A DNA stretch of 64,000 nucleotides, taken from the NCBI RefSeq assembly GCF_016403105.1, contig NZ_CP046155.1, positions 3,749,906-3,813,905 of the forward strand. The letters run 5' to 3'. Shown in pieces: positions 54,654-63,773 of the stretch; position 1 is the stretch's first letter, and each line of letters opens with the position of its first letter. The notes under the pieces are model-generated. The model did not search any database. It was not told the DNA's origin and saw only the letters and a list, made by a program, of their open reading frames with translations. The stretch is from Leptolyngbya sp. BL0902. Its GTDB lineage: Bacteria; Cyanobacteriota; Cyanobacteriia; Phormidesmidales; Phormidesmidaceae. The position numbers and the translations under genes are program-made.

Positions 54654-55226
54654 ATGGCGGATGATACCCAAGCCTTTGACGATTCAGCCGTTGTCCTTAC
54701 GGATGATGTAGGCCGCTTTTTACCTTGCCAGGTAGAGCAGCGCTTTGACCTCAACGGTCGCGAGTATTTACTGCTGTTGCCCATTGATTCTCCCATTGAA
54801 ATCTTTGTGTGGCAGGAGGAAGACGACGATGATGATGGCGTGCTGATGGACATTGAGGACGAGGATATTGATCTCGTCTTTCCCACCGCCAAGGCCGTCC
54901 TCGCGGAGCATAATCTGACCCTTCAGCGCACCGCCATCACGCTCACCGCCGCTGGCGAGCTACCGGAGGCCGATGAAGAAAGCTGCCTCATCCTAGATCT
55001 CGATGACGTGGACGAAGCCGGAGAACCGATGACGGAGGAGTTTCAAGTTCTGGCGAACTGTTTCCACAACGAGCAGGAATACGTCCTCTGCACCCCTATG
55101 GAACCCCTGCTGATTTTTGCCTATCGCACCGCTGAGGGCACGTTGGCTATCGTTACCCCCGAGGAATTTCAGGCCATTCGCGGTAGCCTAGAGGAAAAGC
55201 TGTTTGACTTGGATGATGAGGAGTAA
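54654..55226 (+). CDS. DUF3727-family acidic protein
   Basis: The 190-residue, very acidic protein has two repeats of the DUF1292-like fold: VVLTDDVGRFLPCQVEQRF with LLLPIDSPIEIFVWQ, and LEDELQV-like region EEFQVLANCFHNEQEYVLC with PMEPLLIFAYR. The acidic stretch EEDDDDDGVLMDIEDEDIDL separates them. Function unknown. Genomic order with ruvX and mltG is conserved in cyanobacteria as I recall. ATG 54654 is used rather than the longer frame. Confidence 0.85.
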   Translation: MADDTQAFDDSAVVLTDDVGRFLPCQVEQRFDLNGREYLLLLPIDSPIEIFVWQEEDDDDDGVLMDIEDEDIDLVFPTAKAVLAEHNLTLQRTAITLTAAGELPEADEESCLILDLDDVDEAGEPMTEEFQVLANCFHNEQEYVLCTPMEPLLIFAYRTAEGTLAIVTPEEFQAIRGSLEEKLFDLDDEE

Positions 55227-55305
55227 CTCATTTCCGGGTCAGTGATGGCTTCGGTTGTTGATGACCTATGGCGTTGATGACGTATAGCAACGTAGTCCCA
55301 AGGCA

Positions 55306-56367
55306 ATGACGAAAGGTTCTAAGTGGGCAAGGTGGGGATTTCTGGGCCTGGTGGTTCCCGTGGCCGCAGGGGTCGCGGCTTGGCAGGGCTGGGCCTGGTG
55401 GAGTTGGGCCACGAGCCCCGTGGTCGCAGACGCCACCGAGCAGAGCGCCGACCAAACCATCCAAATTCAAATTCCCCCCGGCACACCGGGGCAGCAAATT
55501 GGCCAAGACCTAGAGGCGGCGGGGTTGATTCGGTCGGCCCTGGCGTGGCGGTTGTGGTCTCGCTGGCAGGCCCGCCAGACTGACGGGGGATTTCAGGCGG
55601 GCACCTATGCCCTGGCTCCCACCAGTTCCATGACCAACATTGCCGAAGCCATTTGGACGGGGCAGGTGGTGCAGACCTCCTTCACCATCCCCGAAGGCTG
55701 GAATCTGCGCCAAATGGCCGCCTACTTTGAGCAGGAAGGCTTCTTCCCCGCTGCCGAGTTTATGGCTGTTACCGAGGAAATTCCCCGGGATCGGTTCCCC
55801 TGGTTGCCCGATGGGCTGCCTCACCTCGAAGGCTTCTTGTTCCCCAGCACCTATCGACTGCCCGCCGAGGGCATCACGGCTACCCAGGTGCGAGACATTA
55901 TGCTCAAGCAGTTTGAAACCACGGCCCTGCCCCTCTACGACCCCAACGCCATCAGCCTATCTCTACTAGATTGGGTGACGCTCAGCAGCATCGTCGAAAA
56001 GGAATCCGTCGTCGAGGAAGAGCGCGGCACCATTGCCGGGGTGTTTACCAACCGCCTAGAGCAAAATATCCCCCTAGGGGCCGACCCCACCGTGGAATAT
56101 GGTTTGGGCATTACCCAAACCCCCGAACAGCCCCTCACCTGGGCGCAGGTGGGTACGCCCTCCCCCTACAATACCTACATCAACCCTGGCTTGCCGCCCA
56201 CCCCCATCGCCAGTCCGGGCGTAGCCAGTCTGGAGGCTGTTCTTAACCCAGAGGCCACGGACTATCTCTTTTTTGTCGCTCGCTACGACGGCACCCACGT
56301 CTTCAGCCGGACGCTGGCGGAGCACGAAGCCGCAACCAGAGCGATTCGTGCCACCTTCAACAACTAG
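55306..56367 (+). CDS. mltG: Endolytic transglycosylase MltG
   Basis: This inner-membrane lytic transglycosylase cleaves nascent glycan strands. The 353-residue protein has an N-terminal membrane anchor (KWARWGFLGLVVPVAAGVAA), a LysM-like region (GTPGQQIGQDLEAAGLI), and the YceG catalytic domain with IPEGWNLRQMAAYFEQ, the catalytic glutamate in LSSIVEKESVVEEERGTIAG, VFTNRLEQNIPLGADPTVEYGL, and PYNTYINPGLPPTPIASPG. Confidence 0.95.
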   Translation: MTKGSKWARWGFLGLVVPVAAGVAAWQGWAWWSWATSPVVADATEQSADQTIQIQIPPGTPGQQIGQDLEAAGLIRSALAWRLWSRWQARQTDGGFQAGTYALAPTSSMTNIAEAIWTGQVVQTSFTIPEGWNLRQMAAYFEQEGFFPAAEFMAVTEEIPRDRFPWLPDGLPHLEGFLFPSTYRLPAEGITATQVRDIMLKQFETTALPLYDPNAISLSLLDWVTLSSIVEKESVVEEERGTIAGVFTNRLEQNIPLGADPTVEYGLGITQTPEQPLTWAQVGTPSPYNTYINPGLPPTPIASPGVASLEAVLNPEATDYLFFVARYDGTHVFSRTLAEHEAATRAIRATFNN

Positions 56368-56465
56368 GCGCAGGGAGGCAGAACCGATGGCAGTTGGGCC
56401 AGTCTACAGGGGATCGCACAGGGGCCATCATGCCCCCTCAGTAGCTTAGGGAAGAGGTTTTGGCG

Positions 56466-57005
56466 ATGGTGTGGTCTAGCCTGGTGCAGCCTAATTTAGT
56501 GCTGGGGGGGAGTGTCTTTGATCTATCCCCCGACCTCCTACATCGCCACAACCTTAAAGGGGTGATTTTGGATGTGGACGATACCCTGGTGCCCCTGCGC
56601 CAGGTAGAAAGCGACCCTGACTTGATCGCCTGGATGACGGGCATCAAAGCGGTGGGGAAGGTTTGGCTCGTTAGCAACAACGTCAACGGCAGCCGCATTA
56701 AACGCATCGCCAACGCCCTAGAAGTTCCCTACCTCACCAGTGCCGGAAAGCCCTCCCGCCGCAAGCTGAAACAAGCCCTGGAGGCCATGGATCTGCCCCC
56801 GGAACAGGTGGCCATGGTGGGCGACAGGCTGCTCACCGATGTATTAGCAGGCAATCGTCTGGGGCTGTTTACCATTCTGGTCGATCCGATGCCCAATCTC
56901 GATCAGGATCAGCCCCGGTTTTCGCTGCTGCGTACCCTCGAAGTGGCGCTGCTGCGAGCCATGGGCATTTCCCTCAGCGCCCCACCGCCGCCGTCTCAGC
57001 CCTAA
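56466..57005 (+). CDS. yqeG: YqeG-family HAD phosphatase
   Basis: The 179-residue HAD-IIIA hydrolase has motif I VILDVDDTLVPLRQVES, motif II WLVSNN, the lysine in PSRRKLKQAL, and motif III MVGDRLLTDVLAGNRLGLFTILVDPM. Bacterial homologues act on small phosphate esters such as phosphatidylglycerol phosphate. An in-frame TTG start lies two codons upstream, but ATG 56466 is preferred. Confidence 0.92.
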   Translation: MVWSSLVQPNLVLGGSVFDLSPDLLHRHNLKGVILDVDDTLVPLRQVESDPDLIAWMTGIKAVGKVWLVSNNVNGSRIKRIANALEVPYLTSAGKPSRRKLKQALEAMDLPPEQVAMVGDRLLTDVLAGNRLGLFTILVDPMPNLDQDQPRFSLLRTLEVALLRAMGISLSAPPPPSQP

Positions 57006-57422
57006 CCTGAGGGGCCAACCGGGTCGTCTTGAAAGGGATGCAGGGTAGTGATTCCGGCGATTCCCCAGGGCTGTACCGTAGCCCCTGGGGGGATCAAGTA
57101 TGTCGTTTTGCAACGGAATCCCAAGAACCCTAACGATGCCGGGGGAAACGTTAGGTTGGGAAACATAAAGAAAAGATTACGGATTCCTGCCCCGCCCCAA
57201 TGTGCCGTGATAATTGAGAAAGATAAATAAAGGTCACACCAAATAAAGACCTTTCGGTTCAATATTTTCTTTAATAAACTCTTTTTGGGTGTCGGTTGCG
57301 TAGCGATTGGCACCCAAATTTTAATTTAAATCGCTGGACTGGCTGCCATCTCCATCGGCCCTGGCCGCAAGACAGACGAGTTAAAGGCGTAGTATCGAAA
57401 GGGAGATGCGCAAAAGGAATCT
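57006..57422. other. AT-rich gap between yqeG and proB
   Basis: No convincing gene; a minus-strand frame through it has no family features. Base composition is visibly more AT-rich at 57160-57320. An inverted repeat AAAGGTC (57229-57235) and GACCTTT (57248-57254) lies near the centre. The proB promoter is probably in 57300-57400. Confidence 0.4.
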
Positions 57423-58550
57423 ATGGCGGTGAGTGCGGCACAAACCTTGGTCGTCAAAATTGGGACATCCAGCTTGGCGGGGCCGGGGCTGGGGCAGTTT
57501 GCCCTGTCTACCCTAGCGAATTTGGTGGAAACTCTCTGTCTGCTGCGAAACCAGGGTCATCAGGTGGTGCTGGTCTCATCGGGGGCGGTGGGAATTGGCT
57601 GTCGGCGGTTGGATATGGCCGAGCGGCCCAAGACCCTGGCCATGAAGCAAGCGGTGGCGGCGGTGGGCCAAGGGCGGCTGATGCGGATCTACGACGACCT
57701 GTTTTCGGCCCTGAACCAGCCCATTGCCCAGGTGTTGCTCACCCGCAGCGACTTGGCCCAGCGTTCTCGCTACGTCAACAGCTACCGCACCTTTCGCCAA
57801 CTGCTGGCTCTGGGGGTGATCCCCATCGTCAACGAAAACGACACCGTGGCGGTGGAGGAACTGAAGTTTGGCGACAATGACACCCTTTCCGCCCTGGTGG
57901 CCAGCCTGATTGGGGCTGATTGGCTGTTTATTCTCACCGATGTGGATCGGATCTATTCCGCCGATCCCCGCTCTAACCCCGATGCCCAACCCATTCCCCT
58001 GATTGAAGACCTCGATACCCTGAAGGCCCTGAAGGGAGCAGCAGGGGGCCAAGGCACCACCTGGGGCACGGGCGGCATGGTGACGAAGCTGGAAGCCGCC
58101 CAAATTGCCACCACCGCCGGGGTGCGGACGGTGATTACCAACGGCAAACAGCCGGGAAATCTGCTGCGGGTGTTGCAGGGCGAGGCTGTGGGCACCCAGA
58201 TTATCCCTCAGCCCAAGCCCAGCCGGGGCCGCAAGCGATGGATTGCCGCCAGTTTGCCCCCCGCCGGACGGCTGCGGGTGGATGAGGGTGCCGCTAAGGC
58301 CATCCTAAAGCGGGGCAAGTCGCTGCTGGCAGCAGGCATTATCGAAGTGTCTGGAGAGTTTCAACCCCAGGAGGCGGTGCAGCTCTGCGCCCCCGATGGC
58401 GAAGAAATTGCGCGGGGCATTGTCAACTACAGTGATCAAGACCTCAAGCGGATCATGGGCCGACATTCCGACGACATTCCCGCCATTTTGGGCTATGTTG
58501 GGGCCGATACCGTCATCCACCGAGATAACCTGGTTGTCCTCAAGCCCTAG
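57423..58550 (+). CDS. proB: Glutamate 5-kinase
   Basis: This enzyme performs the first step of proline synthesis. The 375-residue protein has an N-terminal amino-acid kinase domain ([67 protein letters not shown]) and a C-terminal PUA domain (about 285-370: [21 protein letters not shown]). The PUA domain marks the long, feedback-regulated form. Confidence 0.97.
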   Translation: MAVSAAQTLVVKIGTSSLAGPGLGQFALSTLANLVETLCLLRNQGHQVVLVSSGAVGIGCRRLDMAERPKTLAMKQAVAAVGQGRLMRIYDDLFSALNQPIAQVLLTRSDLAQRSRYVNSYRTFRQLLALGVIPIVNENDTVAVEELKFGDNDTLSALVASLIGADWLFILTDVDRIYSADPRSNPDAQPIPLIEDLDTLKALKGAAGGQGTTWGTGGMVTKLEAAQIATTAGVRTVITNGKQPGNLLRVLQGEAVGTQIIPQPKPSRGRKRWIAASLPPAGRLRVDEGAAKAILKRGKSLLAAGIIEVSGEFQPQEAVQLCAPDGEEIARGIVNYSDQDLKRIMGRHSDDIPAILGYVGADTVIHRDNLVVLKP

Positions 58551-58638
58551 GACAATCTGCGCCTAGATTCACCTAGATTCGCTGAAATTAGCTTAATTTG
58601 GCTGCTCTCCCCAGCTTTGCCCCTCTCACACGCCCCCT

Positions 58639-59427
58639 ATGAACGCCATGCCATCCGCTCCAAAATCTGGCTTTGGGTTAGCCATTGCCACCATCGTCGC
58701 CATTGTGGCCACCTTGGCCGTGAATACCCTCTCCAACCTGTACCCACCAGGGGGGCAAAACGTGGGGGAAATTTCCAACACCGTCCTCGCCGGAGTGCTG
58801 ATTACCCCGGCTAACTACGCCTTCATTATTTGGGGCGTGATTTACCTGGGATTGCTGGCCTATGCGGTGTATCAGTTTCATCCAGAACGGCGCACCGATC
58901 CCCAGATTCAGCGGGTCAACCAAGGGCTCATTCTGGCCTGTGTAGCCCAGGTGATTTGGATTTTTCTCTTCACCTTCCAATGGTTTGCGGCGTCCATCCT
59001 GGCCATGCTGGTGATTTTGGCCTCGCTGATTCAGATCTACCGCACCCTTGATATTGGTCGCTCCCGCGCCTCCCGCCAGCGCCGTTGGATGGCCCACATT
59101 CCCTTTAGCCTCTACCTGGGCTGGATTGCCGTGGCCACCATCGTCAACATTGCCGCCAGCCTCTATGCCGCTGGGTGGGGGGGCTGGGGCATCTCCCCCG
59201 TGGCGTGGACGGTGGTGATGATGGTCGTGGCGATCCTTCTGGGGGCGGTCGTTCTCTGGCAGCGGCGGGATGTCACCTTCGCCCTCGTCTTTGTGTGGGC
59301 ACTAGGGGCCATCGCCCAACGTCACTCAGATCAGGCCGCCCTGTGGATCGCCGCCCTGGGAGGAATGGTGCTATTGGGGCTGGGCAGTCTCTGGAGTTTG
59401 CGCTCCGCCCGTCTGGGCAACGCCTAG
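58639..59427 (+). CDS. TspO/MBR-like tryptophan-rich membrane protein
   Basis: The 262-residue polytopic membrane protein has about seven hydrophobic segments. ITPANYAFIIWGVIYLGLLAY is characteristic of the TspO/MBR-related family, and many tryptophans occur in helices (WIFLFTFQWFA, YLGWIAVATIVNIAA). It is longer than the five-helix TspO proper, so it belongs to the enlarged bacterial branch. Ligand unknown, possibly a tetrapyrrole as in TspO. Start 58639 or 58648. Confidence 0.85.
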   Translation: MNAMPSAPKSGFGLAIATIVAIVATLAVNTLSNLYPPGGQNVGEISNTVLAGVLITPANYAFIIWGVIYLGLLAYAVYQFHPERRTDPQIQRVNQGLILACVAQVIWIFLFTFQWFAASILAMLVILASLIQIYRTLDIGRSRASRQRRWMAHIPFSLYLGWIAVATIVNIAASLYAAGWGGWGISPVAWTVVMMVVAILLGAVVLWQRRDVTFALVFVWALGAIAQRHSDQAALWIAALGGMVLLGLGSLWSLRSARLGNA

Positions 59428-59549
59428 GGGCTGGGGTTATGGTTGCCGGATGGGTTATCCATGGAAAACCCACGCAATTTTCACACATAACTCACGACTT
59501 CCTCTCCATCATCCATTACCCATAGGAATACGCGCCTGGGAGAAACCCA

Positions 59550-60410
59550 ATGGGATCACGACTCGCCGCCATTGCCACCGCCTTCGACAACGTCTATAGC
59601 GGCTGGATTTTGTGGAACTTGTTTTTGGCCTTTGTGCCGCTGCTGCTCAGTTTTTGGTTGTTTCGCCCCCGTACCATTCCCCGCCGCTGGCTTCAGGTGG
59701 CCCTCGGCGGAGTGGTATCCATCGGCGTCATTGGGCTTTGGGCCAGAAGACCCGGGGTCTTGATGGACTGGGGCCGCACCCTTGTAGATGCCCTCACCGG
59801 AGACGTCAGTGCCCTGCTGCGGCTGAGTTGGCTAGTGCTGGTGCTGGCGGTGGTGATCGGGCTGTGGCAGTGGGGGCTGAGCCCTAGGAAGACGCGCCGT
59901 CCTTGGCTGTGGTGGCTGGGATTTGTGGTCTTCATGGCCTTTTTGCCCAATGCCCCCTACGTCCTCACCGACATCATTCACCTGATTCGCGGCACCCGCA
60001 GCGACACTATTCCCGCCTGGGTGATTGCCCTCGTCTTTGTGCCTATCCACATCACAGCCATTGCCCTAGGGTTTGAAGCCTACGTGATTTCTATCCTCAA
60101 CGTGGCCTACTACCTGAAACAGCAAGGAGCCAGGGCCTTCATTTTGCCCATGGAGCTAACCATCCACGCCCTCTGCGCCGTTGGCATTTACCTGGGCCGA
60201 TTCATCCGCTTCAATAGCTGGGACTTAGTGACGGATCCCCTCGACGTGCTCACCGACACCCTGAATATCCTCACCTCCCGGCGACCGCTGGCCGTCGTGA
60301 TCGTCACCTTTGGGGTTTTGACCGTGCTCTACTGGCTAATGAAGCAAATCACCCTCGGCCTCAAACTACGCATCCACTACGCCCGTCAAGGCATGGATGC
60401 CCTCGACTAG
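59550..60410 (+). CDS. DUF1361 membrane protein
   Basis: The 286-residue polytopic membrane protein contains the family block FMAFLPNAPYVLTDIIHLIR and a later YLGRFIRFNSWDLVTDP. About eight membrane segments. Function unknown. It follows the TspO-like gene after 122 bp on the same strand. Confidence 0.88.
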   Translation: MGSRLAAIATAFDNVYSGWILWNLFLAFVPLLLSFWLFRPRTIPRRWLQVALGGVVSIGVIGLWARRPGVLMDWGRTLVDALTGDVSALLRLSWLVLVLAVVIGLWQWGLSPRKTRRPWLWWLGFVVFMAFLPNAPYVLTDIIHLIRGTRSDTIPAWVIALVFVPIHITAIALGFEAYVISILNVAYYLKQQGARAFILPMELTIHALCAVGIYLGRFIRFNSWDLVTDPLDVLTDTLNILTSRRPLAVVIVTFGVLTVLYWLMKQITLGLKLRIHYARQGMDALD

Positions 60411-60453
60411 GATTTTGGATCAAGGGCAACCGTCCTAGCCCAAACTGTCCTAG

Positions 60454-60599
60454 CCCAAAACCTGATTGACTGACCAAACTGGCTAAAACCCACATCTGTC
60501 AAAGGGTCAGGAGACCTGACCCCTACATGAACCCAGGACTGTAGGGGCGCAGTTTTCGCGCCCGCCGCAGAATCTTTTGTCAGTCAATCAGGCCCAAAA
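60454..60599. mobile_element. 132-bp MITE with 14-bp terminal inverted repeats
   Basis: The element 60461-60592 has perfect 14-bp terminal inverted repeats (CCTGATTGACTGAC at 60461-60474, its complement at 60579-60592). It is directly flanked on both sides by CCCAAAA (60454-60460 and 60593-60599), a perfect 7-bp target duplication. Two internal hairpins occur: GGGTCAGG/CCTGACCC (60504-60522) and GGGCGC/GCGCCC (60545-60563). No coding capacity, so it must depend on a transposase elsewhere. Confidence 0.83.
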
Positions 60600-60611
60600 C
60601 TGCCCTGGCAC

Positions 60612-60637
60612 AAAAAAGCCAGGAGTTTCCCCCTGGC
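60612..60637 (-). terminator. Terminator of the moaD-like gene
   Basis: On the minus strand a stem GCCAGG/CCTGGC (60618-60637) is followed by six T (complement of A60612-60617), about 70 bp after the stop codon. Confidence 0.8.
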
Positions 60638-60707
60638 GAATAATCGTTTAAGTTGCTTAGCCGTTGATCGGCTATCCCGTCATAGGAGACACCTACAACA
60701 AGCTTGT

Positions 60708-60983
60708 TTAGCCCCCAGCCACAGCGGGGACAATGCTGACTTCGTCACCATCGTTCAGGACAGTTTCTTTGCCGTCCAAGAACCGAATATCTTCGCTGTT
60801 GACGTAGAAATTTACAAAGCGGCGCAGCTCACCGGAATCGTCGCAGAGGCGGGCTTTGATGCCGGGATAGGTGCTGTCTAGAGCATCCATCAGTTCCACA
60901 ATGTTGCCGCCTGTACATTCGATGGTGGCTTCATTGTTGGTGAACTTTTGCAGCGGGGTGGGAATCAGAACTTTAATGGCCAT
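60708..60983 (-). CDS. MoaD/ThiS-family sulfur-carrier protein
   Basis: The 91-residue ubiquitin-fold protein ends in the di-glycine PAVAGG needed for adenylation and thiocarboxylation. The fold motif [20 protein letters not shown], then [19 protein letters not shown], and [16 protein letters not shown] is standard. It lies downstream of thrC on the same strand with a 198-bp repeat-bearing spacer. Sulfur-carrier proteins next to threonine synthase genes may act in sulfur amino acid synthesis instead of molybdopterin; that role is inference. Confidence 0.92.
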   Translation of the reverse strand: MAIKVLIPTPLQKFTNNEATIECTGGNIVELMDALDSTYPGIKARLCDDSGELRRFVNFYVNSEDIRFLDGKETVLNDGDEVSIVPAVAGG

Positions 60984-61059
60984 GTCACTAAACTAAATTG
61001 AGCAAACTTGAATCAACAAAAATGAACCTGTAGGGGAAGCATCCCACTGGTACAGGCTT

Positions 61060-61160
61060 AGCCCTCATCCCCTGTCCCCTTCTCCCAAACTGAAAGAAGG
61101 GGGGCGATTTCAAAGTCCCTCTCCCCACGGGAGAGGGATTTAGGGTGTAGCTTGCTTCCC
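61060..61160. repeat. Dispersed cyanobacterial repeat with two hairpins
   Basis: The stretch contains CCCCTTCT (61076-61083) pairing with AGAAGGGG (61095-61102) and the perfect 10-bp hairpin TCCCTCTCCC/GGGAGAGGGA (61116-61138, 3-nt loop). It is framed by GCCCTCATCCCC and GGATTTAGGGTG. The pattern recalls repeats scattered through many filamentous cyanobacterial genomes. It lies between thrC and the moaD-like gene. Confidence 0.65.
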
Positions 61161-61181
61161 GTAGGGTGGGCTTCCGAGGGC

Positions 61182-62501
61182 TTAGACCAGCACTTGCTGC
61201 CACTCCAGGCGATCCAGGGTGCGAGCCCGCTCCAGTGCCCGCTCGAAGCTGTCGAGCTTGGGTTCGATGGTGAGGGGTTCGCCAATGTAGCCCTGAACGG
61301 CTTCCTGGGTCTTGAGGCCGTTTCCGGTGATGTAGGCCACGGTGCACTCGTCGGGATTGATTTTGCCAGCTTCGGCCAGCTTCTTCAGCACGGCGATGGT
61401 GGTGCCGCCAGCGGTTTCGGTGAAGATGCCTTCGGTTTCCGCCAGCAACTTCATCCCTTCTACGATTTCCGCATCGGTCACAGATTCGATGTTCCCGTTG
61501 GTTTTGCGGGCAATGTCGAGGGCGTAGATGCCGTCAGCGGGGTTGCCGATGGCGATGGATTTAGCGATGGTGCTGGGCTTCACCGGAGAAACGAAGTCGC
61601 GACCGTCCCGGAAGGCTTGGGCGATGGGGGAGCAACCTTCGGCCTGGGCACCGCTGAAGCGGACATCCTTGCCTTCTACCAAGCCGACCTTGGTGAACTC
61701 TTGGAAGCCCTTGTAGATTTTGGTGAACAGGGAGCCAGAGGCCAGGGGAGCCACCACATGGTCGGGCAAGCGCCAGCCCAGTTGTTCCGCCACCTCAAAG
61801 CCGAGGGTCTTGGAGCCTTCGGAATAGTAGGGGCGCAGGTTGATATTGACGAAGCCCCAGCCGTAGGAGTTGGCCACCTCGGAGCAGAGGCGGTTGACTT
61901 GGTCGTAGTTACCGTGGACGGCCATCACCGTGGGGCCGTAGATCAGGGTACCCAGGACTTTGCCCGCTTCCAGGTCGGAGGGGATGAACACGCAGCAGTC
62001 GAGACCCGCGTGGGCGGCGATGGCGGCGGTGGAGTTGGCCAGGTTTCCGGTGCTGGCGCAGGAGACTGTGGTAAAGCCCAGTTCGCGGGCACGGGTCAAT
62101 GCCACAGAGACCACCCGATCCTTGAAGCTGAGGGTGGGCATGTTGACGGCGTCGTTTTTAATGTAAAGCTCTTTCAGGCCCAGGCGACGCGCCAGACGGT
62201 TGGCCCGCACCAGGGGGGTCATCCCGGTGCCCACGTCGATCACATCATCGGTGCTGACAGGCAGAAACTCTTTGTAGCGCCAGATCGACAGAGGGCCAGC
62301 CTGAATGCTGCTGCGAGACACCCGCTGACGAATGGCGTCGTAGTCGTAGGCGACTTCCAGGGGGCCAAAGCACACATCTTCGCAAACGTGCTTAGCGGTG
62401 GCTTCATACATTTCGCCGCACTCGCGACACTTCAGCCCGGTGAAGGTGGGGGCGTGGGTCTTGGCGGACTGGGTGACAAGGCGTTCGAGGGACTGCGTCA
62501 T
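61182..62501 (-). CDS. thrC: Threonine synthase
   Basis: This PLP enzyme makes threonine from O-phosphohomoserine. The 439-residue form has an N-terminal zinc-ribbon-like segment (LKCRECGEMYEATAKHVCEDVC), MTPLVRANRLARRLGL, the PLP lysine in MPTLSFKDRVVSVALTRA, CASTGNLANSTAAIAAHAG (phosphate-binding) and ETAGGTTIAVLKKLAEAG. The start at 62501 (MTQSLERLVTQSAK) is preferred. A long antisense frame overlaps the whole gene and is an artefact. Confidence 0.97.
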   Translation of the reverse strand: MTQSLERLVTQSAKTHAPTFTGLKCRECGEMYEATAKHVCEDVCFGPLEVAYDYDAIRQRVSRSSIQAGPLSIWRYKEFLPVSTDDVIDVGTGMTPLVRANRLARRLGLKELYIKNDAVNMPTLSFKDRVVSVALTRARELGFTTVSCASTGNLANSTAAIAAHAGLDCCVFIPSDLEAGKVLGTLIYGPTVMAVHGNYDQVNRLCSEVANSYGWGFVNINLRPYYSEGSKTLGFEVAEQLGWRLPDHVVAPLASGSLFTKIYKGFQEFTKVGLVEGKDVRFSGAQAEGCSPIAQAFRDGRDFVSPVKPSTIAKSIAIGNPADGIYALDIARKTNGNIESVTDAEIVEGMKLLAETEGIFTETAGGTTIAVLKKLAEAGKINPDECTVAYITGNGLKTQEAVQGYIGEPLTIEPKLDSFERALERARTLDRLEWQQVLV

Positions 62502-62992
62502 GGGAATAGAAACCTGTAACTGCAACAACTTAAACGATGGAAACGCCTGGGGAATGGGTTACTCAGACCTTCATTGCGTTTCGTTGAGCGAACTGTAGCA
62601 CGACCACCAAATCGTTACCAACTATACCCGACCAAAAAAGTCGGATATCCCTGAAACCCTTGTGTTAAGGCTGGTTGAGATAGGTTGACCGGGTGTTTTT
62701 CAGAGGATATTCTGCCTTGAGGCGCAAAAAAAAGTTGAAAATTTTGTGGCTTTGGCTGCAAAAAATAGCTGGCGAGGGCCAAAAAGTAATCCACTATACA
62801 AACGCGTCCCAGGTAGTTAAGGTTAAGTGTTCTAAAGTCATGGAACGCTTGCATTACTCTGTGCCCCATGCTAGAAGGGCTGTCCATCCATTGACGTCGC
62901 AGCATCCCTCGATTTCTAGGTGGACAAGGATTTGAAGAGTCCTGGGATCCCAGGAATAGCTGAAGTTTCCGTGATGGCCTTAGCAAAACGTT
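62502..62992. other. Divergent gap between thrC and ntcA
   Basis: 491 bp without a convincing gene. It contains the NtcA box at 62786-62799 and A-rich stretches near 62725-62790. A minus-strand frame here is not protein-like. Confidence 0.45.
62786..62799 (+). promoter_or_regulatory. NtcA-binding site upstream of ntcA
   Basis: GTAATCCACTATAC is a perfect GTA-N8-TAC NtcA box. A -10-like TTAAGT (62823-62828) lies 23 bp downstream, the spacing of class II NtcA-activated promoters. The predicted leader to the ntcA ATG is about 160 nt. This supports NtcA autoregulation as described in other cyanobacteria. Confidence 0.7.
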
Positions 62993-63664
62993 ATGGTAGT
63001 GACCCAAGATAAACCGCTTGCCAATGTCTTTCGCCAGCTTTCGGGCGGGGCTTTCCCTCCAGTCGTAGAGTCTTACGAGCGCGGCAAAACGATTTTCTTC
63101 CCTGGAGATCCGGCGGAGCGGGTATACTTTCTGCTGAAAGGAGCCGTCAAGCTATCGCGGGTCTACGAAGCGGGTGAAGAAATTACCGTGGCCCTGCTGC
63201 GGGAAAACAGCGTATTCGGCGTCCTCTCCCTGATTACCGGAAACCGCTCCGACCGCTTCTACCATTCCGTCGCCTTCACCCCGGTTGAGCTGCTATCGGT
63301 GCCCATCGAACAGGTGGAGCAAGCCCTAGAGGAAAACCCCGAACTGGCCATGGTGATGCTGCGAGGGCTGTCCTCCCGCATCCTGCAAACGGAAATGATG
63401 ATCGAAACCCTGGCCCATCGGGATATGGGATCTCGCCTGGTCAGCTTTTTGCTGATTCTCTGCCGCGACTTTGGCGTGCCCAGCCAAGACGGCATCACCA
63501 TCGACCTCAAACTCTCTCACCAGGCCATCGCCGAAGCCATCGGCTCCACCCGCGTCACCGTCACCCGCCTGCTGGGGGATCTACGCCAGGAAGGGATGAT
63601 TTCCATCTACAAAAAGAAAATCACCGTCCACGACCCTGTGAATCTCAGCCAGCAGTTTACCTAG
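62993..63664 (+). CDS. ntcA: Global nitrogen regulator NtcA
   Basis: The 223-residue CRP/FNR-family protein activates nitrogen-assimilation genes in response to 2-oxoglutarate. The cyanobacterial NtcA sequence is recognisable throughout: [60 protein letters not shown] and the C-terminal [23 protein letters not shown], then KKKITVHDP. An NtcA box lies about 200 bp upstream. Confidence 0.98.
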   Translation: MVVTQDKPLANVFRQLSGGAFPPVVESYERGKTIFFPGDPAERVYFLLKGAVKLSRVYEAGEEITVALLRENSVFGVLSLITGNRSDRFYHSVAFTPVELLSVPIEQVEQALEENPELAMVMLRGLSSRILQTEMMIETLAHRDMGSRLVSFLLILCRDFGVPSQDGITIDLKLSHQAIAEAIGSTRVTVTRLLGDLRQEGMISIYKKKITVHDPVNLSQQFT

Positions 63665-63773
63665 GTCGGTCGTCTATTCAAAGATCAGTATCAGTAAATG
63701 AACCTTGGCTGTTTTGGGTCAGGGCTGACTGCGCTTAGACTGATAGTGAGCGTTTAGCCGTTAGGCCAGTGCT

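Noticed and set aside
57002-57313. 103-codon minus-strand gene between yqeG and proB
   Set aside because: AT-rich intergenic DNA, overlaps the yqeG stop, and composition is not protein-like.
61152-62519. 455-codon plus-strand frame opposite thrC
   Set aside because: Antisense shadow of threonine synthase with Gly/His/Val-rich, unfamily-like sequence.
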